The notes below the pieces were generated by a model that was given only the letters and a program-made list of their open reading frames with translations, was not told where the DNA came from and ran no database searches. A DNA stretch of 64,000 bases from Spiroplasma endosymbiont of Cantharis nigra. Lineage in GTDB: Bacteria; Bacillota_I; Bacilli_A; Mycoplasmatales; Mycoplasmataceae. Where the stretch lies: assembly GCF_964019925.1 (NCBI RefSeq), contig NZ_OZ026470.1, positions 1,054,001 through 1,118,000 of the forward strand, in the 5' to 3' direction. A program made the position numbers and the translations under genes. Positions 50,103-60,386 of the stretch are shown here, in pieces; position 1 is the stretch's first letter, and the number at the start of each line of letters is the position of its first letter.

Positions 50103-50133
50103 TATCAATAATGAAATAATGGAGGATTACATT

Positions 50134-50307
50134 ATGCATTTAACAGTTGAAGAGAAAATTAAGATTATTAGAGATTTTAAAAATAGTGGTGTCACAGCTA
50201 CTCAGTTTGCGCCAACAAGAAATGTTAGTGTAGTTTCTTTAAGAAATTGAGTTAAAAGATATGAACAAGGTGGAGAAGAAGCTTTAAAAACAAAATATGA
50301 AAAGTAG
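50134..50307 (+). CDS. Small orphan helix-turn-helix protein
   Basis: 57 residues, ATG with GGAGG ribosome site. LTVEEKIKIIRDFKNSG followed by VVSLRNWVKRYEQGGEEAL matches the helix-turn-helix seen at the start of IS3-type transposases and related homeodomain-like proteins. No transposase catalytic part, inverted repeats or target duplications are nearby. It could be a domesticated transposase domain acting as a DNA-binding protein. One TGA Trp lies in the recognition helix. Confidence 0.72.
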
Positions 50308-50350
50308 GTTTTTTTTAGCCTATTTTTTTATTAAAGAGGAAATTTAAAAT

Positions 50351-51187
50351 ATGAAAAATTTATTTAATGAAAATATGAAGAGTTTTTCAAAAAATTGAAA
50401 AGTAATTATAGTTAAATTTATATTGCTTATATTAGGTATCCTATTAACTGCATTTGGGTTAGCTTTATATCAGCAACCATCTGTTGGAGGAAGTCAAATT
50501 GACTGACTTATTTATAATGTACTTTCCATCTCAATACCTTTTGTAAAAGAGGGAAAAGTTGGACAAGGAGTTTATGATAATTACGCTATAAGTTTAACAA
50601 CTCTTTATATTGTTTTAATATTGTTTGCAATTTGTTTTTCAATTAAACCAACTATTGATGAGTATAAGAAAACAAAAAGTAAAAGTGCCTGATTTAAATT
50701 TTCATGATTTATTTTGGCAGATATAATTATAACTTTTATAGTACCTCAAATTGTAGGTTTATTTATAGCTCCTTTAAGTCAAATGGGTATTAGAGAGTTA
50801 ATTCCAGGAGCTAGAAATTTAATTTTTATAGCAGGTTTTTTATGTTTTGTATTAGGTATAGCTTTTTGAGTCAAATCAGGCTGATTATTAGGACCATTTA
50901 ATAATATCTGTGAACAATTTTTAAGATTAACAAAAATGAGTTATTCTAAAAGTAGATTAATAATAGATATTTCAATATTAATAATAGCCTTTGCTTTTTT
51001 CCCATTTGTTAAAGGAGAAGGAGCAAGTAAAACCGATTTTTTATTAACAAACTTTGGATTAGGAACGATATGCTTTACTTTTTTAGTGGGGCCTTTAGTC
51101 AATCAAATTTTAATTATTTTAGATAAGGTATTTGATTATAAAAAAATGAATAATAAAGAAAATATTGTAGTAAATAAAGAAGTATAA
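50351..51187 (+). CDS. Polytopic membrane protein, YczE/YitT-like
   Basis: 278 residues with about six hydrophobic segments starting at residue 19. The first carries LLTAFGLALYQQPSVGGSQIDWL, reminiscent of the ALGIALxxxAxLGxSPWD start of YczE/YyaS proteins. Several TGA Trp codons. ATG preceded by AAAGAGG. Function unknown; the family assignment is tentative. Confidence 0.72.
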
Positions 51188-51235
51188 GAGTCTTAAAAGT
51201 AATTTATAGGCTCTTTAAGTTAAAGGAGATAAATT

Positions 51236-51261
51236 AAGTTATTGATTTTTATAAATAACTT
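51236..51261. repeat. Inverted repeat before rpmE
   Basis: AAGTTATT (51236-51243) / AATAACTT (51254-51261), perfect 8-bp stem with a 10-base loop, in the 202-base gap ahead of rpmE. It is not followed by a T-run on the plus strand; an operator or weak terminator role is possible. The rest of the gap shows no gene. Confidence 0.4.
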
Positions 51262-51389
51262 TATTGGAACTATTTTTATTAAAAATTCGATTATTTATAT
51301 AAGAAATACTTAAAAAATAAAAGTTTTATTAAAAATATGGTATTATTTAATTTGTATTAGAAAGACTTTAAATAAAGGACGGTGAAAAC

Positions 51390-51680
51390 ATGCCAAAAGC
51401 AAACATACATCCACAATATTTTGAAGCTAAAATTGTTTGTACAACTTGTAGCAATGAATTCATGTCAGGATCAACAAAAGGAGAAGAAGTAAGAATAGAT
51501 ACTTGTTCAAATTGTCATCCTTTTTACACTGGAAAACAAAACTTTGCAAATGCAGAGGGACGTGTTGAAAAATTCAAAGAAAAATTTGTTAAAAAAGATG
51601 CTAAATTAGCTGAAGCAGAAAAGGCTTCAGCAGCTCAAAAAGCAGAAAATGAAAAAAAAGCAAAAGAAGCTAAAAAATAA
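51390..51680 (+). CDS. rpmE: 50S ribosomal protein L31 with C-terminal tail
   Basis: 96 residues. L31 marks: KANIHPQY, zinc-type cysteines in VCTTCSNEF and DTCSNCHPFYTG, then the VEKFKEKF helix. Family length is about 66-90; here an Ala/Lys/Glu-rich helix of about 25 residues (KLAEAEKASAAQKAENEKK) is added. Both CxxC pairs are kept, suggesting the zinc-binding form. Confidence 0.94.
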   Translation: MPKANIHPQYFEAKIVCTTCSNEFMSGSTKGEEVRIDTCSNCHPFYTGKQNFANAEGRVEKFKEKFVKKDAKLAEAEKASAAQKAENEKKAKEAKK

Positions 51681-51694
51681 TTTAATACAAAAAG

Positions 51695-51715
51695 CTAGAC
51701 TATCAATTAGTCTAG
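51695..51715 (+). terminator. Terminator after rpmE
   Basis: CTAGACTA / TAGTCTAG perfect stem with 5-base loop, followed by TTTTATTATTTTT. Confidence 0.9.
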
Positions 51716-51770
51716 TTTTATTATTTTTATTGAAAATGTTATACAATTATAAAGTTATGGGGGTCTTTAT

Positions 51771-53621
51771 ATGAGTTTTACAATTTCAAATGTTAAATTT
51801 TTTAACAGAAAATTATTGCCTAAAACAATTAATTTTAAATGTGAAGATTCTCAAATGGTAGCAGTGATTTCTCAAGATAGATATTTAAGAAAAAATTTTA
51901 GAAATGTATTGCAAGGTAAGCATCTTGTTAGGTCCGGAATTTTTAAAATCAATCAGTATGATATGGTTAATAAACAATGAACTAAAAGGAAAGTTTCAGT
52001 TATAGGAGTTAATAAGTTATTAAAAAAATGACCTGAAAAGTTTTGACTATATACATCTTTATTATTAAATAAAAATTTTCTTAGTAAGGCTAAAATAAAT
52101 TACATTAATAAAAAGTATTCATATTTATCTTTTTCTACATCAAAAAATAATAAAACAGATTTAGAAATGAGAGATAAGGTTGAGAGTATGATATCTAAAT
52201 TTATTAATAATTCATTAGATATCGAAGAACAATGATTGTCTGAATTTTTGGAACAAATTATTTATTTTAATAATAAAAATTTAGAAAAAAGTTTTGGAAA
52301 CCTAGAGGATCATATAAAAATTATTGTTAAGGATTATTATTATTTAATTGAGAAAGCTCAAAATCTTGAATTAATGCAAACTTTTTTACAAACTTTATGA
52401 GATAAGGTTTATTCTTTTATGGAATTATCTTCATTATGTACTTGTGAATATAATACAAAAAAGGCAAAAGATAGACAAAAAAGAAAATTAGCAAAAGAGC
52501 TGAACTTCAATCAAACAAATTTTGTTACAAGAAAGCAATTAAAGATCATTGATTTAAAAGTAAATGATATTAAGAGAAAATTGACAAAAACTAATTTTAT
52601 TATCAAAAACTTAAAGAAGCAAATCTTTTTTGAATTAGATAAATCTGAGACAAAAACTAAAAAAACTAAAAACTTAGAAGAGCTATTTTCTTGAAGAAAG
52701 GCATCTGAAGACCAAAGATTTGAATTTAAAATTAAACAAGAGAAAATGTTTTTTGAGGGTTTATCAGATGAGGCTAATACTTTAAGAGGTAAAATAGTTG
52801 AAGTAATGCATAGGTATCATAAAAAAGTATTAAATGATGAATGTGAAAAAGGAAATATTGAAGAGTTTAGAGAAAAAAAACAAATTCTGAAAAGTGAAAT
52901 AGTAAGTATATATAAACAGTCACTTTTATTTATTGATGAAACTGCAAAAGAACTTGGATTTGAATTTAGTATTCTTTCATTGAAAATCAATAGAATGGAA
53001 GAAATATGATTTCAACTTTTAACTGCTATTTATTTAAAGCAATATAATATTATTTTTTATAATGTCTTTTCAAAAATAAATCAAGCTGAGAGGGAGGAAT
53101 TATTAAAAGTAATAAATAATTTATTAAATATTAATCCTAAATTCTCAATAGTTTTTATTGAAGAGAGTATTTATGAAATACCGGAATTAAATAAGAATAT
53201 TTATTTAATTAATGAGAATGAAATAACTGAAACAAGTTTTGAAAAAGTTCTACAAAAAAATTGAACAACTTATGGAGGAGAATTTTTTGCAAAAAATAAT
53301 AGATTCAATTATAAGTATGATGGTAAAAAATTAGAAACTATGAATGAGTCTTTAAAAATTGAAAGTTCTAAATTTAAAGAAGCAGGTCAGATAATAATAA
53401 ATCCAATGAAAGTATCAACCAATAAAAAAGAAAATGGAAATATTATTTTAGAAATAACTGGAATAATTAACTACAATAAAGAATTTTTAGATACAAATAT
53501 GTATGAAGTTATAACTAAAGAAAATGATTTAAAATTATATTTTTACTCAATAAAAAAATATAATAATAATGAAAAAGTTAAATTATATCTAACAGAAGAG
53601 TCAATATTAAAAGTGCTATAA
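51771..53621 (+). CDS. ABC-ATPase-like protein without catalytic motifs
   Basis: 616 residues. The start (FTISNVKFFNRKLLPKTINF) and the end both resemble an importer-type ABC ATPase: AEREELLKVINNLL and PKFSIVFIEESIYEIPEL align with the post-Walker-B region, and a C-terminal beta domain follows. But Walker A reads SQDRYLRKNFRN (about residues 34-45), there is no LSGGQ, the Walker B/Glu site reads IIFYNVFS (about 427-434) and no switch His is seen. A large Lys-rich helical insert (about residues 190-400) fills the middle, as in some Mollicutes UgpC-like proteins. Six or more TGA Trp. Probably a non-hydrolysing structural relative. Confidence 0.7.
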
Positions 53622-53629
53622 GGAGAAAA

Positions 53630-54574
53630 ATGAAAGATACTTTAATTAAAAAAATAAAGAATTATAAGAATATAATAATTGCTAAGCATGTATCTCCTGA
53701 TTGAGACACTCAGGGTAGCGCGTATGGGCTTAAAGAAATTATTTTAGATAATTTTAAAAATAAAAATGTTTATGTTGTAGGAGAAAAACTTAATTTGGGT
53801 TTAAGAGAAGAATCTGAAGATGCTTTAACTGAGCAAGTAATAAGTGATTCTATTTTAATAACAGTGGATGTTGCAAATTTTGAAAGAGTAGATTTTTTAT
53901 TTAAAAATATTGTCAAAGAAGTTTTTAAAATAGATCACCACTTAGAAGATGATGAATTTGGACAAAATAAAATTGTTGATTCAAGTGCAATTGCTTGTAC
54001 TCAAGTCATAACTCTTTGGGCTTATAAAAATAAATTAAACATCTCAAAAAAAGCAGCTAGTTTTTTATACTATGGTTTAGTGACTGATTCTGGAAGATTT
54101 CTTTTTGAAAAAACAAATGGAGAAACTTTTCAAGCTGCAAAGATACTTTCTGAAACTGGAATAAAAATTACTGATATTTATTCTGACTTATTTTTAAAAA
54201 AAATTGAGTTAGCAAAGTGGCATAATCAAGCTTTTGGAATGGCTAAATTTTTAGAAGATAACTCTATTGGAATTATTAAAGTTGAGGAAAAAGTCTTTAA
54301 AAAAATAAATCTTGGAGATGAAGAAATAAAAAGTGCTTTAAGTACTTTAGGAGGGATTGAGGAAGTCAAAATTTGACTTATGGCTTATCAAACTCCTGGA
54401 AGTGATAAAATAAAAATTTCTATTAGAAGTAGAGATTTTGATATAAACTCAGTGGCAAAAAAATATAATGGTGGTGGCCATAAGTTAGCATCAGGAGCTA
54501 AGATTAGCAGCTGGAAGGAATTAGATAAAATAGTTGATGATTTATCTAATTTAATTAAATTAAAGGGGAAATAA
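53630..54574 (+). CDS. DHH/DHHA1 family phosphoesterase (NrnA-like)
   Basis: 314 residues. The DHH domain shows HVSPDWDTQGSAYGL, VDVANFER, IDHHLEDD and LVTDSGRF. The DHHA1 domain shows NGGGHKLASGAKI. Characterised relatives degrade short oligoribonucleotides (nanoRNA) or cyclic dinucleotide products. Two TGA Trp codons (one in the first motif). Starts 8 bases after the preceding gene. Confidence 0.93.
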
Positions 54575-54579
54575 ATATT

Positions 54580-55182
54580 ATGAATTACAGAATGAACCTG
54601 AATAGTAAAAGAGGCTGAATTGAGTTAATAACTGGTTGTATGTTTGCTGGTAAAACCGAAGAATTTATCAAAAGGTTAAATAGATACAAACATGCTCAGC
54701 AAAATGTTTTAGTTTTTAAACCCTTAATAGATACAAGATACTCAAAAGAAGATGTATTTTCACACTCTGGAATGAGAATTGAATCAGTTACTGTTAAAGA
54801 TAGTGAAGAAATTTATAAAATTTTTAAAGAGCAAAATGCAAAGCAAAAAATTGATATAATAGGTATTGATGAAGTTCAATTTTTAGATGCTAAAGTTGTT
54901 GATGTTATATCTAAAATTGCTGATGATGGGGTCATTGCAATTGTTAATGGTTTAGACAAAGATTTTAAAAATAATCCATTTAAAAATGTAGACAGATTAC
55001 TTGTTGAAGCTGAATATGTTGATAAGTTAAGTGCCATATGTCATTCATGTGGTGGTAATGCAAGTAGAACTCAAAGAATAATTGAGGGTAAACCAGCAAA
55101 GGCAAATGAACCAATAATTGTAATTTCGGCAAATGAAAAATATGAGGCTAGATGTAGACACTGTTACATTAAGCCAGAATAG
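54580..55182 (+). CDS. tdk: Thymidine kinase
   Basis: Type II thymidine kinase, 200 residues. P-loop GCMFAGKTEEFIKRL, catalytic IDEVQFL, and lasso-domain zinc cysteines CHSCGG and CRHCY. Start taken as ATG 54580; a second in-frame ATG is at 54592. Salvages thymidine for dTMP. Followed by prfA. Confidence 0.95.
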
Positions 55183-55191
55183 GAGAATATG

Positions 55192-56277
55192 ATGAATAAG
55201 AAAACCTTAGAAGCTTTAGATGTAATGGAAAATAGAGTTAACTCAATTGATGAAACAATTCAAAAAGAAGAAACTTTAAAAGATATTAAACTTTTAACAG
55301 AGTTAAATAAAGAGAGATCAAATTTAGAAGAAATTGTTCAAAAATATCAAGAGTATAAAAAAGTGAATAAGGATATTGAGGAGGCAAAATTAATTTTAGA
55401 AACTGAAAAAGAAGAAGAAATGAGAAGTCTTGCTAAACTTCAATTAGAAGAAGAACAAGTAGCTATTGAAATTATTGAAAAAGATTTAGAACTTCTATTA
55501 CTGCCTAAAGATCCTAATGATGATAAAAATGTTATTTTTGAAATTAGAGGTGCTGCAGGTGGAGATGAAGCAAATATTTTTGCAGGAGATTTATTTAGAC
55601 TATATACAAAATATGCTGAAAAAAATAACTGAAAAATTGATGTAATTGATGTTAATGAATCAACTGCTGGTGGATTTAGTCAAATCTCTTTTATGTTAAA
55701 GGGAGATAAGGTTTATTCAAAAATGAAATTTGAGTCTGGAAGTCACAGAGTTCAAAGAGTTCCTAAAACTGAATCAAAAGGTAGAATTCAAACTTCGACT
55801 GCAACAGTTGCAGTTCTTCCAGAGGTTACTGATGTTGAAGTTGATATTAAAACAGCCGATTTAAGAATTGATACTTATAGAGCATCTGGTGCAGGTGGAC
55901 AACATATTAATACAACTGACTCAGCTGTAAGAATTACACATATTCCAACTGGGATAGTTGCAGCATCACAAGATGGAAGAAGTCAACATGATAATAAAGA
56001 TAAGGCAATGACTTTATTAAGAGCAAGAATTTATGATGCAGAGCTTGAAAAGCAACAAAGTGAAGCTGCAAGTATGAGGAAAAATGCTGTTGGTACAGGA
56101 GCAAGAAGTGAAAAAATTAGAACTTACAATTATGCTCAAAATAGAGTTACAGACCATAGAGTAAACTTAACTTTAAATAAGTTGGACCAAGTAATGGAAG
56201 GTAATTTGGATGAAATTATTGTTGAATTAATTAATGATGAACAAAAAAATATTATTACTCAACATATACAAGGTTAA
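55192..56277 (+). CDS. prfA: Peptide chain release factor 1
   Basis: Recognises UAA and UAG; 361 residues. The GGQ motif is [18 protein letters not shown] and the codon-recognition region [12 protein letters not shown] carries the P-x-T-like element. RF1 alone suffices because UGA is a sense codon in this organism. Two ATGs overlap (55189, 55192); the second is 6 bases from AGGAG. Its methylase prmC follows after 2 bases. Confidence 0.95.
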
Positions 56278-56279
56278 AT

Positions 56280-57119
56280 ATGAATATTTATAAACTAAAA
56301 CAAAAATATGTACCATTAGTATTTAAATCAAATGACTTTAAAGAAATAATAATTCATGTAACAAATAAATCTGATTTTAACTTTTTAACTGATATGTCAT
56401 TATCAAAAAGTGAATTAGATTTATTTTTAAAAATAACTAAAATATTTTTGGAAACTAAAAAACCTCTTGCTTATATATTGAAAAATAAATATTTTTATAA
56501 GTATGATTTTTTTGTAAATGAAGATGTTTTGATACCAAGACAAGAAACAGAATGTATAGTTGAAGAAGTTATAAAATATGATCTTAAAAATAAAAATTTA
56601 TTTGATATATGTTGTGGAAGTGGTTGCATAGGTATAACTTTAAAAAACTTACAGCCTGAAGCTAATTTATATTTAACTGACATTTTACCAGAAGCTATTA
56701 AAGTTGCAAAATTAAATTTAGAGAAACATAATAAAAAGGCTAAAACTTTTATATCTGATTTTCTAAATATTTTTGAAGAGACTAAGATAACTCCTGATTT
56801 TATTACAATTAATCCTCCTTATATTAAATTATCAGATTTACATATTCAAAATAGTGTTAAAAATTTTGAACCTCTTTTAGCTCTTTTTGCAAAAGATGAT
56901 GGTCTAGAATTTTATAAAATATTAGTAAATAAATTAGATTTCCTATTTCAATTAAATAGTAAATTAGTTATTTTTTGTGAGTTCGGTTTTGAGCAAAAGG
57001 AAGAATTAGAAAGTATTTTTTCTGGAAAGATAGTAAAATATAATATAGATTTCAAAAAAGATTATTCAAATAATTGAAGAATGTTTATAATTACTTCTAA
57101 GGAGATTTATGGAAAATAA
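56280..57119 (+). CDS. prmC: Release factor glutamine methyltransferase PrmC
   Basis: Methylates the Gln of the RF1 GGQ motif; 279 residues. Substrate-loop DVLIPRQETECIVEEV, SAM loop FDICCGSGCIGITL and catalytic NPPY (INPPYIKLSDL) are present. Co-located with its substrate gene prfA. A TGA Trp near the C-terminus (NNWRMFIITS) must be read. Confidence 0.94.
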
Positions 57120-58425
57120 TAGGGATAAATTTAAAATAGATAAATTTAAAGTTAACAATAATTTGGTATTTAAATTTTTATTGCTTTTTTTAATTTTATC
57201 TATTCAGGCAATAACTTTTCTTGTTATAATAAATATTAATAATTCTCTTAAATATTACTTAAATCACTTGGATGTTGTTAAAACTAACTTTGGTAAAAAC
57301 CTAGTAGTTAGTCAATTTGAAATTGAAACTCTAATGTGAGTATCAATATCTTTTTTAATTATTGGTTTTATATTAATTGGATTTTTAAAGTTATTTTTAA
57401 GACAACAATTTTCAAATTATTATAAGGCTTTGTATATTATGATAATAGCAATGTTTGCAGTTCTTTCAATTGTTCTAGAAGCAATTTCTGAGTATTCTTA
57501 TTCAAAATTTTATAATCTTTTTGACTTTTTATCTCAGAAGGATAACTCAATTTTTGAATCGGAAGCAATAAAAGAAATGCAAGAGGTTTTTTATAGTATG
57601 TCCATAAAGAATACGGGTAATAAGTATAAGTGAGCATCTGATAGTACTACATGATGATTAGCTGTTATTAAAATCATAGCAGTAATACTTTTTTTAACTA
57701 TTTGATTTAAAAATCAGCAGTATAATAAAGTAGCAATAAAACGTAGTAATTTTAAAGAAAATAGTGGATCTAAATTTAAAGAGTTAGTAAAGAAATTTTC
57801 TTTAAATAACAGTAAAAATATCTCATTTTGATTAATTATAGCAACAGCTTTAGTTTTTCTTCCTCCTCTAGCATATATAATTAATATGACTATTTTTGGA
57901 ACAAAAATGAATTCAATGCTTAATTGAACTTTTATTGTTAAAGATTTATATAAGTCCGTTACATATAATGGTATTTCCATAGAAGAAATGAATATCACCA
58001 ATTCCTATTTTGCAATTAAATTTCTACCTATTATAATTTCTAGCTTTTTAATGGCAAGCATTTTTATTTTTATTACTGCTTATATTAAAAATTGAAATAC
58101 TTCAAAATCAACATTTACTTTTCAATTTATTATTTTATTAATTGAAATATTATCTGTTTTAGTTGCCATTACATATTCAAGTCATCAAGCACAAAAAATA
58201 ACTAACTTATGAAATAATGGAACTTTTAAAGTTAATCCTAAGGCTCTATCTTTTAATTATTTAAAAAATACATATGGGTTTCCATTTGATAATAATAATT
58301 TAATTTCAGAACCTTGAATGAGTGGTTTAAAATATATTTCACAAACAATAATAAGTCTGAGTTTTTTATCAACCATCTATACAATTCTTTTTATAAAATA
58401 TAAAAAAATTCAAAATAATATTTAA
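57109..58425 (+). CDS. Polytopic membrane protein, unknown function
   Basis: 438 residues; the start overlaps prmC by 11 bases. About eight hydrophobic segments, e.g. KFLLLFLILSIQAITFLVII, SISFLIIGFILIGFL and LIIATALVFLPPLAYII. Soluble loops between them are basic. No transporter motif was recognised. Several TGA Trp codons. Confidence 0.78.
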
Positions 58426-58700
58426 TTATTATTTTAGATTTTATCTTTACTGGATCAATTTGTTCTAGAGATAAAAGTGCAGTATTTTGTGTTATAATAA
58501 CTTTATAAAATAAATAAATAAAAAAGATGGGGTTTTTAAATTATATTTAGCAGCTTTTAATAACTTCTTCTTTTTAATTTTGCAAAATTACTAATAAAAA
58601 AAGTAATATATCATATCAAACTATCTATTACATTGCAATAAAAGAAGTAAAAAACTTTAAAAAATATGGTATAATAATTTTGGCATTAGGAGGTTATAAT
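58426..58700 (+). promoter_or_regulatory. Intergenic region with hairpin and promoter
   Basis: A long imperfect hairpin (TTTTATCT near 58439 with AGATAAAA near 58474) may end the previous gene. TATAAT occurs at 58493-58499 and again at 58670-58675, the latter about 12 bases before an AGGAGG site and the next ATG, giving a very short leader. No gene seen. Confidence 0.45.
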
Positions 58701-60374
58701 ATGTATTTAAATCCATTTGAAAGGATGAAAAAACAACGTGAGGAAGATGAAAAAAGAGTCTTGGAAGAAAGAAAAGAACAGGAACGATTAACAAAATTAG
58801 GAACTCAAATGGGATTTATAGATTATAATCATTATCCGGAATCATCTTATAAAAATAATATAAATCCTTCAAAAAATAATTATAGTAATAAATATACAAA
58901 TATAGAATCTCAAGAAAATAATTATTTATATAATAAAGCCGAATCTGATAAATACTTTGAAAATAATTTTGAAGATTTTGAAGAAAAACATTTTGCAAAT
59001 TCGATATCTCCTGAAAAGGGTTTAAAAAGAGAAAATGCTTTTTTAGAACCTCAAGTGTATAATCAATCAGAGAAAAATTATTTTAATGAAAATTTTGAAA
59101 GAGCTTATGATGAAAGTAATCAAAAGGTTTTAAAACTAAATGAGATTTTTGAAAATGAAAATAGTGGATTAATAATATCAAACACAAAAAGTAAAAATTT
59201 AATTACAGAGTCAAAAAATTTAAATAATAAAATAATATCAAAAGATAAATATATTTCTTTGAAAAATAAAAGGGAATTATTTTCAAAGAATACATTAATG
59301 GTAAATCATCCAGAATTATTAAATGATATGAATAATGAGAATTTGATTTATATAGATTTACAAAAAATTGTTATATATTCTTCACCTTGCTTATTCTTTT
59401 TAAAAAAATTTATAAATAATTTACCTGAAAAGATTAGTTTAGAAGATAAGAAGATTTTATGAGAAAGAACTTCTGTATTGCTAGCAGCAACAGATTGAGG
59501 TAAGACTACATCTGAAATTGATGATATTTTAGACGATTTAAATATTACAAATGATCCAGAAAAAATGTTTATTAATGAGTTTATTAATTTATTGGATTCA
59601 TATAACTTTAATGAAAAAATGAATATAGTAATAACTAATACAGAGGGAATTGATTTGAATAAGATTTTATTAATTAATGAGTTTATAGCAAAGTCCTTAA
59701 TTAAAATACCTGGTTTATCTTGTAGAATGAATCTTGATTCAAAAGTTATTGATATTAATAGAATTGATGAAATATCTGAAAACTTTGATTATGTTATATT
59801 TGATGGGGTAAATTCTAATGAAGAATTTAATCTAATTGAAAATAATTTAGACAAGGATTTTAAATTAAACAAATATAAGAATGAATCTTCTAATTTTGAA
59901 AAAGTTAATATCCAAAATCAGGAGTATAATAAATTAAATTTTTTAATAGAGAATGAAACTATTCAACAACAAGAAGAAAATTATGATCCAGGAATAGATT
60001 CAATTTTAAGAATTAATATCGATGAGTTTATTGAAAAACAAAGAAATGAAATGTTAGATCAAAAAAAATTGGAAGAACATGAAATTCTAAAAAGAAAAGT
60101 CAATACTGAATTTAATCCATCAATTCTTTCAAACAATGAGGTTGTAATTGATAGTTCAATTACTCCTTCTGAAGGAAGAAGAAGATTTCAGGCTCCTTCT
60201 TACAGAAAAGAGGGTGTTGAAATACAAGAGTCCTATAAAGAAATAGATAAGAATTTAAACTTATTAAGAAGAGGTCCAATTAGTATTGAAAACACATTTA
60301 GTAATAAAGTAAATCAAGATAAAAATACAAAACAAATTTCAGTTCCTGGTAGCTGGAATCAATTAAAAAAATAG
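58701..60374 (+). CDS. Large low-complexity protein, unknown function
   Basis: 557 residues starting MYLNPFERMKKQREEDEKR, with AGGAGG 7 bases upstream. The N-terminal 40 residues form a charged coiled-coil. Residues about 45-190 are Asn/Glu/Lys-rich and probably disordered. A more ordered middle (about 210-400) has hydrophobic segments such as LIYIDLQKIVIYSSPCLFFL. A basic tail (EGRRRFQAPSYRKEG) is near the end. No signal peptide or membrane helix. It lies 12 bases before a large membrane protein, so a shared complex or cytoskeletal role is possible but unproven. Confidence 0.7.
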
Positions 60375-60386
60375 GAGGAAAACAAT

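Noticed and set aside
50134-50340. Insertion-sequence remnant
   Set aside because: The 57-residue HTH gene has no flanking inverted repeats, no target duplication and no catalytic ORF, so an IS call is not justified.
51236-51310. Possible 22-codon ORF starting TTG after AAAGGAG
   Set aside because: Spacing of about 13 bases, rare start codon, no recognisable sequence and overlap with an inverted repeat; not supported as a gene.
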